Shown piece after piece: positions 38,393 to 47,322 of a stretch of 47,322 nucleotides of DNA; the stretch's first letter is position 1, and each line of letters begins with the position of its first letter. This DNA is from an uncultured Bacilli bacterium (GTDB lineage Bacteria > Bacillota_I > Bacilli_A > RF39 > UBA660). The stretch spans positions 1 to 47,322 of the forward strand of contig CANQST010000006.1 of the NCBI GenBank assembly GCA_947626595.1, read 5' to 3'. A program made the translations under genes and the position numbers. The notes under the pieces are model-generated. The model ran no database searches. It saw nothing but the letters and a program-made list of their open reading frames with translations, and was not told where the DNA came from.

Positions 38393-38517
38393 ATAACTTA
38401 ACAGCTTACTGTATCAAACATGCCTGTATAAATGAGTTATTAAGAAATAATCTTATTACAAACCTAGAATACCAAATAATAAAAATAAGATTAAAAGAAG
38501 AACATAAAATGGATTAA
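38389..38517 (+). pseudogene. SHOCT-like small ORF fragment immediately after serS
   Basis: VDNLTAYCIKHACINELLRNNLITNLEYQIIKIRLKEEHKMD resembles a SHOCT-like YCI..A.lNELl..nLIT..EY motif, but there is no start codon except one deep inside serS. Confidence 0.4.
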
Positions 38518-38679
38518 ATACTAATGTTTATTTGCGGCGTATTTATGGGTATATAAAAAAATAAAATAAATCAAAGAATAAAGCAAAACTTTCCATCCTT
38601 TAAATAGGTACAAAATAGTAAAATAAAATAGACTAAATATCATGTGATAAAAATTAGATGTAAAAAACTAAAATACGTA

Positions 38680-38717
38680 AACAAGAAGAACTTATAATAA
38701 TCTTCTTGTTTTTTCTT
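38680..38717 (+). terminator. Rho-independent terminator
   Basis: AACAAGAAGA-N11-TCTTCTTGTTTTTTC. Confidence 0.7.
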
Positions 38718-38754
38718 TCTTCTAAAGTTATAATTTTATTAAGGTAGTGGTCTT

Positions 38755-39444
38755 ATGAATGAAAAATATTTTATTCCTTTTAAAATAACTAGTGAAGATA
38801 GTAAAAAAATACTAAAAAAAGAATTATCTTTTATCTTTAAACCATTTAGTCTAAAAATAAAAAATGTCTTATTAACCGAAAAAAATTTCTATCTTCCTTG
38901 TGATATATTTAATTATACCTTAACAGGTAATATTACCATCCAAGCTTCAAATATTTATAAAAAAGAAATAACTAATTATAATGTTAAATATAATATTGAT
39001 TTTACTTATGAAAATGTCTTTCTCTTAAAAAATAATATTATAACTAGTGATGACTTCCAAGTAATTGAACCATTTACTTTAAATAATCTAACTAATAATA
39101 CTAACTACCAAGTCTTAGAAGATAATATATCTATCAATGAAGAAGTAAAAAAAGAAATATTAAAAGATACTTTAAAAAAAGTAAAGTATCAAGATAATCA
39201 TACTAAAAAGAAAATACTATCTCATAATATTAATATCAAAGATACTTATCTAAAAACTGTATATGTTCCCATAAAAACATATAATTATACTTATAAAAAT
39301 GAAACTAATATGATTATTATAAATGGCCAAAACGGTAAAATACTTACTCATATTAAAAAAAGTAAACCTAAACTAATCTTTATAATATCTATATTTTTTA
39401 TAACTATTTTTATTATTTCTAGTATAATTGCCTATTTTCTCTAG
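38755..39444 (+). CDS. Hypothetical membrane protein with C-terminal TM
   Basis: ORF preceded by AAGGTAGTGG; C-terminal TM LIFIISIFFITIFIISSIIAYFL. Confidence 0.55.
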   Translation: MNEKYFIPFKITSEDSKKILKKELSFIFKPFSLKIKNVLLTEKNFYLPCDIFNYTLTGNITIQASNIYKKEITNYNVKYNIDFTYENVFLLKNNIITSDDFQVIEPFTLNNLTNNTNYQVLEDNISINEEVKKEILKDTLKKVKYQDNHTKKKILSHNINIKDTYLKTVYVPIKTYNYTYKNETNMIIINGQNGKILTHIKKSKPKLIFIISIFFITIFIISSIIAYFL

Positions 39445-39456
39445 GAGGTAAAACTT

Positions 39457-40212
39457 ATGAAAAAATTTTTATTTATTATAATATTCATTTTAAATATAAA
39501 TACTGTTTATGCCTCTACTAAGACCTATAATAGAACTATTGATAATTTAAAAGTTCCTGATAATATAGAAGTAACTGATAACAATATAAATGCTATTTTA
39601 GATACTAAAGCTGTTAATGAAAAAGAAAAAATATATGATTATGCCAATATTTTAACTGAAACACAAGAAGAAAAAGTATATAAAAAAATAACTAAATTTA
39701 TTAAAGAAAGTAATATCGATATAGTAATTATTACTGAAAAAGAAAAATTACCAGACCCTGCTAATTACGCCTTTAATTTTTATGATTATAATTACTTTAA
39801 ACCCAATGGCTTAATATTTTTAATAAACCTAGTAGATAATAAAACTAATATTTATATGTGGACATCAGGTAATGTCACTAAAACCTATAATAGTAAAAGA
39901 ATAGAAGCTATCTTAAAATATGAATATGATTTATTTTTAAATAAAAAGTACTATAAGGGGATAGATAACTTTGTAAAAGTAGTTCATAGCTATTATATTG
40001 CCGATAAAGAAGGTACTTTAGTTAGAATGAATAAAAAAGGTAACGTTATAAAAACTATTCCTTGGTTTGATATCTTTATCCTATCAGTTGCCTTAACTTT
40101 TATCTTAAGTTTTTTCCTAAATAAAAAAGTATCTGTAAATAGAGTAGACTATCAAAGATACTTAGTAAAACAAGATATCACTTTAGAAAGTGAAGAACTT
40201 ATAAAAGAATAA
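39457..40212 (+). CDS. TPM-domain (YgcG-like) membrane protein
   Basis: Signal peptide; IYDYANILTETQEEKVYKKITKFIKESNIDIVIIT; SD CTAGGAGG. Confidence 0.75.
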   Translation: MKKFLFIIIFILNINTVYASTKTYNRTIDNLKVPDNIEVTDNNINAILDTKAVNEKEKIYDYANILTETQEEKVYKKITKFIKESNIDIVIITEKEKLPDPANYAFNFYDYNYFKPNGLIFLINLVDNKTNIYMWTSGNVTKTYNSKRIEAILKYEYDLFLNKKYYKGIDNFVKVVHSYYIADKEGTLVRMNKKGNVIKTIPWFDIFILSVALTFILSFFLNKKVSVNRVDYQRYLVKQDITLESEELIKE

Positions 40213-40216
40213 AAGC

Positions 40217-41134
40217 CTAACTTCTACTATAGACTTTAGGCTTTTTAATATTACTTTTTTCAATATAATTATTTTTAATTAATTCTTTTATCATTTTATT
40301 AACAGAACTTTCATCAAGTATTTCTTTATTTTCTTTAGAATTCTGCTTTCTATAATAATCTCTAAAAATATTAAAAGCTTCCTTCTTTGAAGTTATACAT
40401 AAATAATTTTTAACTTGTAAAAGAGAAATTATCATATTTGAATAATCATCCATTTCTTTAGGAGATTTATCATAAGCTAAAGCATCACTAATAGCAGAAG
40501 ATAATCCATTACAAATTACTTCATTAAATCTATCATTAACTAGCCTCTCATCATGTCCAAAAGCAAGAAGTCTTTCTCTAGCACTTGGCTTAACCGTAAC
40601 ATCATCTTCAAAAGCTAAATGATTATAATACTTTGTCTCAAAAAGAAATAAATGCTTTGTATCATATAAATAAGGATTTAAAAAAGGAAAATTATTATCT
40701 CTCATAAATTCCATTAAATTAGAATAAGCTATTAAATCTATATCAAACTTAATATGTGTATCTATTGTTAAAATGTTAGAATTTACATTTTCTTCTTCAT
40801 AAAACCTATCTTCCACAAAAGGATACTTATTAATAATACTATTGATATAACTAAGTATTCTAGTAGTTATTTCTTCTAATATAAAATCATCTATATCACT
40901 ATCTTCTACCGCAATATTTATTGCGTTAAGAAACTTCATACTAGTAAGTAAATCTTCACCAATTTCATTATATAAATCATCTTCAATTTCTAAGGCAACT
41001 TTTAAATAATCTAGGTTTTTTTGATATAGATTTTTATCACTAAAAGATTGTGTCAATAAATCAAAAACTTTATATACACCATAAGTCACATTAATTAATC
41101 TTTTCGCTAAAAGATTTTCACTATCTTTAACCAT
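40217..41134 (-). CDS. Hypothetical protein
   Basis: Long ORF converging on 39457-40212 with a shared bidirectional terminator AAAAGCCTAA...TTTAGGCTTTTT; SD GGGGGAAA upstream. Confidence 0.65.
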   Translation of the reverse strand: MVKDSENLLAKRLINVTYGVYKVFDLLTQSFSDKNLYQKNLDYLKVALEIEDDLYNEIGEDLLTSMKFLNAINIAVEDSDIDDFILEEITTRILSYINSIINKYPFVEDRFYEEENVNSNILTIDTHIKFDIDLIAYSNLMEFMRDNNFPFLNPYLYDTKHLFLFETKYYNHLAFEDDVTVKPSARERLLAFGHDERLVNDRFNEVICNGLSSAISDALAYDKSPKEMDDYSNMIISLLQVKNYLCITSKKEAFNIFRDYYRKQNSKENKEILDESSVNKMIKELIKNNYIEKSNIKKPKVYSRS

Positions 41135-41222
41135 ATCTTTTCCCCCAGTAATCTATTATAACACAACTTTTTCTTTTTTTTTAATTTTTAATATGATATA
41201 CTAATGAAGAATAGGTGATCTT

Positions 41223-43982
41223 ATGAAGTTAAATAAAAAAGGTTTTACGATGGTTGAAATACTCGCAACAGTAACTATTTTAGGTATCTTAACAGTTGTT
41301 GCGGTAGTTGGAATATCAAGAGTCATGGATAATGCCAGAAAAGAGTATTATAAAAATCAAGAAGAAAATATTATTCTAGCAGCTCAGTCTTTTGTCCAAA
41401 ATAATACAAATAAGTTACCTAAAAATATCGGTCAAAAAGTAAAATTAAAATTAAGTGAATTAACTAAGAATAAATATTTAAAAGAAACAGTTAAAGACTA
41501 TGGAAAACAAAACTGTGATATGGATAAATCCTATGTTGAAATAACTAAAATATCGCAAAAAGAATATTCTTATGATGTAGTATTAGATTGCCCAGCCTTC
41601 AAGGGTTCAACAAGTAGTGAAACTGGTAGTAAAGATAATTCTTCTGATAAAACTAATCCTGATAAAGACGAAAAAGAAGGAACACCAACTATTGATATTA
41701 GTTTTAATACTAATATTAAGAGTGATAAATATGGACATGCTACTATAAAAATGACTGGTAATGATAAACTTTCTGGTTATAATTATATAGTTTATTCTAG
41801 AAAAAATTCTTCTAAAAAATATAGTAATGTTAAAAGTAGTGGAAATGTCGAAGTAAAATCAAAAACATCTCTTACTCTAGATATTAATTTAAATACTTAC
41901 TTACCATCAGAAATAAAAATTCAAGTATCCGCAACTAACACTAAAGGTAAGAAAGCAACTAAAACTGCTACCGTATCATATGTAGATGGTGAAGGGCCAA
42001 CTTGTCTTTACAGTGGAAATATGTATTCTGTTGATGGTAACCACATTGCTTGGAGTAATAAAGGTAAAAGAGTAGTTACCATTGGTTGCATTGATACTGG
42101 AGTAGGTTGTGAAAAAGATATTTATACTCAAGCCTTTACTGAAGACTCCAAATTTGGAATTATTACCATAAAAGATAGAGCTGGTAATGCAACTCAATGT
42201 AAAGTACAAACATACTTAGATGCTACTAAACCAGAATGTAAAAGTAGTGGAGGAGTTAGCAACTGGTCTACAAGACCAATAACATTAGTAGGAACTTGTA
42301 CCGATAAAATGAGTGGTTGTAAAAATGGAACTAATAGTGGCAAAACTACTTATAAGAATGGTAATGTTAATTTACTTATAGATACTACGCAAAATACTAA
42401 TAATGTATCTCCTGGAGTAGTCTATGATAATGCCGGTAATTCCATTACTTGTCCTAACAATCAAAGAGTTATGGTCGATGTTGATAAACCAGTAATTCAC
42501 TCCATATCCAATCCAAATGATAGTAAATGGGCAACCAAAAGCTATACCGTAACCGTAACTTCAAGTGATGTTGGAAGTGGCCTAGCTCGTCATGAGTATA
42601 TGTATAAAGATGTAGAAAAGAAAAATTGGACTGCTTATGCTAACTCAGGCTTTTCACCATTTACCACAACACCATTTACTAAAGACCGTAAAGAAAATGC
42701 TTATATTAGAGCTTGTGATATCGCCGGAAACTGTTCAGTAGAAAAAGCTACTAAAGTAATGATTGATACCGTTAAACCAATATGTACTAATACTGGAGGA
42801 GGAGCTTCTTGGTCAAGAGGTGTTAGTATAACTGGAAAATGTAGCGATGCTAACGGCTGCAAAAATGGAGCTAATAGTGGAAATACAACTTATAGTGGTG
42901 GAAATGTCACTAAAAAATATACAACAACGGCTAGTGAAAATAACGTCTCCCCTGGAGTGGTCTACGACAATGCTGGAAACCAGACTACATGTCCATATGA
43001 TAGAACAGTAAGATCAGACTATACTGCGCCAAGTATTAGTATTAATAATTCTAGTCTAAACAATGTATGGTCAACATCTCCACATAAAGTTTATGCTAAC
43101 GCTAGTGATGCTCACTCAGGACTTGCATATTATGAATATAGAGTAGGCGGTGGTAGATGGATTAGACTTAATACTTCCGCAGGAACAGCTCAAACTAACG
43201 AAACATTTGGGGGCAATTATAATAATCAAGTAGTTGAGTTTAGAGCTTGCGATAAAGTAGGAAACTGTTCTTCTCCAGTCAGAAGCACAATAAAAGTAGA
43301 TACTGAAAAGCCAACATGTAGAATTAATGTTAATACAACCTCAGATTATTTAAATCCTAGTGATAAAATACCTGTAAAAGTGACTTGTAGCGATAATGGT
43401 GGTACTGCAGCACAATGTGGTGGCGCCAGCAACACAAATTCTTATACTGATTACATAGAAATGAAGTATACTGAATACAGTGACTATATTCAGTATAAGG
43501 ATTTTACTAAAAATTTATCATATAATGTTAAAGATGCTGCTGGTAATTCAAACTCATGCAGTATGACTGTAAGATTTGAAGTAAATAGATACCGATATAG
43601 ATGGTGCACTGACTTTGATTACCCAGGTCATTCTGAGTGTGAAAGGTACCGTGGCGATTATTATAACAATTATACATGTCTTTATGAATGGGATGCTCAA
43701 AGATATTATTTACAAAATAATGGCTATACCTGCATACCATCAAGACAATATAACAGTGCATATTATAGTGGCAGATGTGGTTATAATTATGATATGTATG
43801 TCTGTTTCAGGCAACGCCCATCATATTGTCAAAATTATCCAAGAACATGTCTTTCTTGGTCAAGTTGGGAAAGCTATTACTACTACTATGACTCTTACTA
43901 TGATAGATATAAAGGATGCCCTAAATCAAATAATAATCAAGAATATCAATGCCAAATCAGATATAATATTTATCGCTATTAA
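41223..43982 (+). CDS. Giant prepilin-leader protein with Ig-like repeats and Tyr/Cys-rich C-terminal tail
   Basis: MKLNKKGFTMVEILATVTILGILTVVAVVGISRVMDN; repeats ending in DNAGN..TC...; C-terminal YYYYYDSYYDRYKGC. Confidence 0.8.
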   Translation: MKLNKKGFTMVEILATVTILGILTVVAVVGISRVMDNARKEYYKNQEENIILAAQSFVQNNTNKLPKNIGQKVKLKLSELTKNKYLKETVKDYGKQNCDMDKSYVEITKISQKEYSYDVVLDCPAFKGSTSSETGSKDNSSDKTNPDKDEKEGTPTIDISFNTNIKSDKYGHATIKMTGNDKLSGYNYIVYSRKNSSKKYSNVKSSGNVEVKSKTSLTLDINLNTYLPSEIKIQVSATNTKGKKATKTATVSYVDGEGPTCLYSGNMYSVDGNHIAWSNKGKRVVTIGCIDTGVGCEKDIYTQAFTEDSKFGIITIKDRAGNATQCKVQTYLDATKPECKSSGGVSNWSTRPITLVGTCTDKMSGCKNGTNSGKTTYKNGNVNLLIDTTQNTNNVSPGVVYDNAGNSITCPNNQRVMVDVDKPVIHSISNPNDSKWATKSYTVTVTSSDVGSGLARHEYMYKDVEKKNWTAYANSGFSPFTTTPFTKDRKENAYIRACDIAGNCSVEKATKVMIDTVKPICTNTGGGASWSRGVSITGKCSDANGCKNGANSGNTTYSGGNVTKKYTTTASENNVSPGVVYDNAGNQTTCPYDRTVRSDYTAPSISINNSSLNNVWSTSPHKVYANASDAHSGLAYYEYRVGGGRWIRLNTSAGTAQTNETFGGNYNNQVVEFRACDKVGNCSSPVRSTIKVDTEKPTCRINVNTTSDYLNPSDKIPVKVTCSDNGGTAAQCGGASNTNSYTDYIEMKYTEYSDYIQYKDFTKNLSYNVKDAAGNSNSCSMTVRFEVNRYRYRWCTDFDYPGHSECERYRGDYYNNYTCLYEWDAQRYYLQNNGYTCIPSRQYNSAYYSGRCGYNYDMYVCFRQRPSYCQNYPRTCLSWSSWESYYYYYDSYYDRYKGCPKSNNNQEYQCQIRYNIYRY
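42286..42371 (+). repeat. 86-bp block identical to 45193-45278 in the paralogous gene
   Basis: tagtaggaacttgtaccgataaaatgagtggttgtaaaaatggaactaatagtggcaaaactacttataagaatggtaatgttaat in both genes. Confidence 0.9.
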
Positions 43983-44123
43983 TTTTAAAATTATAAAGTG
44001 ATAAACATAAAAGATGGAAAATTTAAATAATTTCCTCTTTTTCTTTTTTTAGCATATAAAAAAACATTTCTAATACCAAAAATATTTATTCTATGATATA
44101 CTTATTATAGAATAGGTGATTAT

Positions 44124-47100
44124 ATGAAATTAAATAAAAAAGGTTTTACGATGGTTGAAATACTCGCAGCTGTAACTATTTTAGGTATCTTAACAGTTGT
44201 TGCGGTAGTTGGAATATCAAGAGTCATGGATAATGCCAAAAAAGAATACTATAAAAATCAAGAAGAAAATATTATTCTAGCGGCTCAGTCTTTTGTCCAA
44301 AATAATACAAATAAATTGCCTAAAAATATCGGTCAAAAAGTAAAATTAAAATTAAGTGAATTAACTAAGAATAAATATTTAAAAGAAACAGTTAAAGACT
44401 ATGGAAAACAAAACTGTGATATGGATAAATCCTATGTTGAAATAACTAAAATATCTCAAAAAGAATATTCTTATGATGTTATTTTAGAATGTCCATCTTA
44501 CAAAGGTTCAACAAGTAGTGGAACTACTGATAAAGATAATCCTTCTGATAAGGACACTCCTGATACAGAAGAAAAAGAAGGAGTACCTGTTATTAATATT
44601 GAATTTGATAAAGACAAAAATGGTAAAAGTAAAGACGGTTATGTAATGATTAAAATGACGGGTAATGATAGACTTACTGGTTATAGTTACATAATTTACT
44701 CTAAAAAAAGTAGTGCATCAAAATATACTAATGTTAAAAGTAGTGGTAGTGTTGAAGTTAAGTCTAAATCTACTGTTACTTTAGATGTGAACTTGAATAG
44801 TTACTTACCATCAGAAATAAAAGTTCAAGTATCCGCAACTAATGATAAAGGAAAGAGCGCTACTAAGACAGTTACTAAAAGTTATAATGATAATAAGCCT
44901 CCTACATGTATCTTTAGTAAAAATGAATATACTGTAGATGGTGAGCATGTTGCTTGGAGTAATAAAGGAAAAAGAGTAGTTACTATCGGTTGTATAGATG
45001 TAGGTGGTGTAGGCTGTGAAAAAGATGTTTATACCCAAGCCTTCACTGAAGACTCCAAATATGGAATTATTACTATAAGAGATAGAGCTGGTAACGAAAC
45101 TGATTGCAAAGTTCAAACATACTTAGATGCCACTCCACCAAAATGTACTAATAGTGGCGGAGGTACTGACTGGACTAATAAAAATGTTACACTAGTAGGA
45201 ACTTGTACCGATAAAATGAGTGGTTGTAAAAATGGAACTAATAGTGGCAAAACTACTTATAAGAATGGTAATGTTAATCTTCTTTTCAATACCAATACTA
45301 ATGCTAGTAATATTTCTCCTGGTACAATTTATGATGTTGCCGGAAATCAAACAAAATGTAGTTCTGATAGAACTGTTAAACTTGATTTAGTTAAACCAGT
45401 TATAAGTTCAATTGATAACAAATACAATAATATTTGGACAAATAAAAAATATACTGTTGATGTTAATTATTCAGACGACTTCAGTGGTATTAAGAGTATA
45501 GAATATAGCTATCCTGATGTTACTAAACAAAGTTGGAAAAAATATAGTGGCTTCCAAACAACTCCTGGTAAAAATTTGAAATTTACTACTACTGCCTTTG
45601 AAAAAGAAAGAGACGAAAATGCCTCAATCAGAGTTTGTGATTTAGCTAATAACTGTGTTAGTAAAAATACTAGAATAAGAATAGATACTACTAAACCAGA
45701 TTGTGGAACTGCTGCCGGTTCTTCTAAAACCCTTAAATCCGGAGTTAGAAGTATTGCTCTTGGATGTAGTGACCCCAAAGGAACTTCTATATCAAATGGT
45801 AGTGGCTGTACAGAAAATCCATATAATAGGTCATTTAATGACACTAGAACAACGGCTGATATCGAAATAGCTGATAAAGCAGGCAACAGCAAGAAATGTA
45901 CTGTCGATGTTTATCTTGATAATACCCCACCAAACTGTCCAACTTTCACATCGCCAACGGCTACTAGAACTTGGGTAAAAAGCGCAATTAACTTTACCTT
46001 TACCTTCACATCAGATACTGATAACTGGAACTGGTTTACAAGAACTAATGGAGGCGCTTGGGCCTCATGGGGAAATAACAAAGCTAGCGTAAAAACTAAG
46101 AGTATTACTGGTGATGGCGATAGAACGATTGCTGTTGAAGTCTTTGATAAATATGGAAATAAGAGACGTTGTGAATACGACCAACATTACTACATTGATA
46201 CAACTGGCCCAATTTGTGGTACTGCCTCAGGTTCAACAACTACTTGGTCACCAGGAACAAGAAATATCAGTGTAGCTTGTAGCGATGCTGGTTCCGGCTG
46301 TACCCAAGGAAGCTTTTCTAATACCTTTACAGGTTCACTTCAAACAAGCACTATTCAATTGAAAGATAATCTAGGTAATACTACTAATTGTCCAGTAAAT
46401 GTTTACCTTGATAATATTAAACCAACATGTGGAGGTAGAAGTAATGAAGGTACTGCTTGGTCCGGAGGATCAAGAACTGTATATGTTGGATGTAATGATA
46501 CGGGTGGAAGTGGCTGTAAACAATCAACTTTCTCTGGAACATACAGTGGCGCAATAGAAGTTGGCCAAAGTAATATTACTATAAGTGATAACGCCAATAA
46601 TACTAATACATGTTCTGTAAATGTCTACATTGATAATGTAAAACCGGCTTGCCCAAGCTTTACCGCAACCAAAGGAGCAGGTGGAACTGCTATAAGTCCT
46701 GGTATGGGATATAATGACGATATCTACTTCTACTTTACTTTCCCAGCTGGTTCTGATGTAACTCAGTTCCAATGGCATACTAATAGAACATCTGACGATA
46801 CATGGAAAAACTACAGTATATATCCAATAGGAAGACAAGGTATAAGTATTTCAGGAGTTGGTAAAAGAAGAGTAGCCTTAACCATATATGATCGAGCTAA
46901 TAACACTTCTTTCTGCTCGTCTAGTTACTATCATTTGGATAAAACTAATCCAAATGCACCAACTATATCAAGCGTCTCTCCAATTTATAATGACAAAGGC
47001 AAGAAAACTAAAAAAGCCAATGTAACAGTTACTTGTAGCGATGTTAAAAATAGTAGTGGTTACAGAAGTGGAATTGCCTCATGTGGTCTTAAAGGCAGTG

Positions 47101-47222
47101 AAGTAAGTGGTAAAACCGCAACCATTACTGTTAAAAAAGGTGAAAGTTATACTTTCCGAGCTATAGATAAAGCTGGAAACAAAGCTAAAACAACATATTC
47201 ACCAACTTCAGGCTCATGGTAG
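44124..47222 (+). CDS. Giant prepilin-leader protein with about nine Ig-like repeats (paralogue of the preceding gene)
   Basis: Near-identical N-terminal 120 aa; repeats with CSDAGSGC...KDNLGNTTNCPVNVYLDNIKPTC. Confidence 0.8.
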   Translation: MKLNKKGFTMVEILAAVTILGILTVVAVVGISRVMDNAKKEYYKNQEENIILAAQSFVQNNTNKLPKNIGQKVKLKLSELTKNKYLKETVKDYGKQNCDMDKSYVEITKISQKEYSYDVILECPSYKGSTSSGTTDKDNPSDKDTPDTEEKEGVPVINIEFDKDKNGKSKDGYVMIKMTGNDRLTGYSYIIYSKKSSASKYTNVKSSGSVEVKSKSTVTLDVNLNSYLPSEIKVQVSATNDKGKSATKTVTKSYNDNKPPTCIFSKNEYTVDGEHVAWSNKGKRVVTIGCIDVGGVGCEKDVYTQAFTEDSKYGIITIRDRAGNETDCKVQTYLDATPPKCTNSGGGTDWTNKNVTLVGTCTDKMSGCKNGTNSGKTTYKNGNVNLLFNTNTNASNISPGTIYDVAGNQTKCSSDRTVKLDLVKPVISSIDNKYNNIWTNKKYTVDVNYSDDFSGIKSIEYSYPDVTKQSWKKYSGFQTTPGKNLKFTTTAFEKERDENASIRVCDLANNCVSKNTRIRIDTTKPDCGTAAGSSKTLKSGVRSIALGCSDPKGTSISNGSGCTENPYNRSFNDTRTTADIEIADKAGNSKKCTVDVYLDNTPPNCPTFTSPTATRTWVKSAINFTFTFTSDTDNWNWFTRTNGGAWASWGNNKASVKTKSITGDGDRTIAVEVFDKYGNKRRCEYDQHYYIDTTGPICGTASGSTTTWSPGTRNISVACSDAGSGCTQGSFSNTFTGSLQTSTIQLKDNLGNTTNCPVNVYLDNIKPTCGGRSNEGTAWSGGSRTVYVGCNDTGGSGCKQSTFSGTYSGAIEVGQSNITISDNANNTNTCSVNVYIDNVKPACPSFTATKGAGGTAISPGMGYNDDIYFYFTFPAGSDVTQFQWHTNRTSDDTWKNYSIYPIGRQGISISGVGKRRVALTIYDRANNTSFCSSSYYHLDKTNPNAPTISSVSPIYNDKGKKTKKANVTVTCSDVKNSSGYRSGIASCGLKGSEVSGKTATITVKKGESYTFRAIDKAGNKAKTTYSPTSGSW
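45193..45278 (+). repeat. 86-bp block identical to 42286-42371
   Basis: Identical by direct reading while the flanks diverge. Confidence 0.9.
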
Positions 47223-47322
47223 AATAAAAACTGATATTTCATTGAGGTTCTTCCGAAAGTTTCCGGAAAAAGTAGAAAGTGGATAGAAATATCTGCTTTT
47301 TATAATCAATAAAAATTGATAT

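Noticed and set aside
43615-44001. 128-aa plus-strand ORF overlapping the end of the first giant prepilin
   Set aside because: Alternate frame of a Tyr-rich coding region; no SD, and composition dictated by the main frame.
45509-45892. Minus-strand ORFs inside the second giant prepilin gene (45509-45892, 46403-46597, 46524-46838, 44811-45116)
   Set aside because: Antisense to repeat-encoding sequence, no RBS or family motifs.

Overview
AT-rich Bacillota-like chromosomal window using the standard bacterial code; TGA acts as a stop. Most of it is housekeeping: lexA, polA, mutM, pyk, radC-mreC-mreD-spoIVFA/B-like, tRNA-Ala, dnaG-rpoD-trmK, DUF177-rpmF, rsgA-rpe, and a T-box-dipeptidase-serS operon. 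It also carries accessory surface loci: a SipW-type signal peptidase with three TasA/camelysin-like subunits, two small prepilins, and two giant prepilin-leader proteins with Ig-like repeats. Main discovery candidates: (1) An unlisted locus at about 17.98-18.26 kb looks like a type I toxin-antitoxin module. It encodes a 30-aa hydrophobic peptide with its own promoter and Shine-Dalgarno (SD), and a convergent small RNA of about 84 nt. The toxin mRNA 5' and 3' ends are complementary. A second copy at 18.38-18.51 kb looks like an antitoxin-only deletion derivative. (2) An Rpn/PDDEXK_2 nuclease has an in-frame internal start with an SD. Directly downstream is a tandem duplicate of exactly that C-terminal segment as a separate gene, suggesting a dedicated RpnS-like antitoxin. 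(3) Ribosomal protein L32 carries an N-terminal extension ([15 protein letters not shown]) resembling the L27 extension removed by Prp protease. (4) A 49-aa single-TM ORF is divergent from lexA and has an SOS-box-like promoter, suggesting a minimal YneA/SosA-type division inhibitor. All calls come from reading the sequence; no searches were run.
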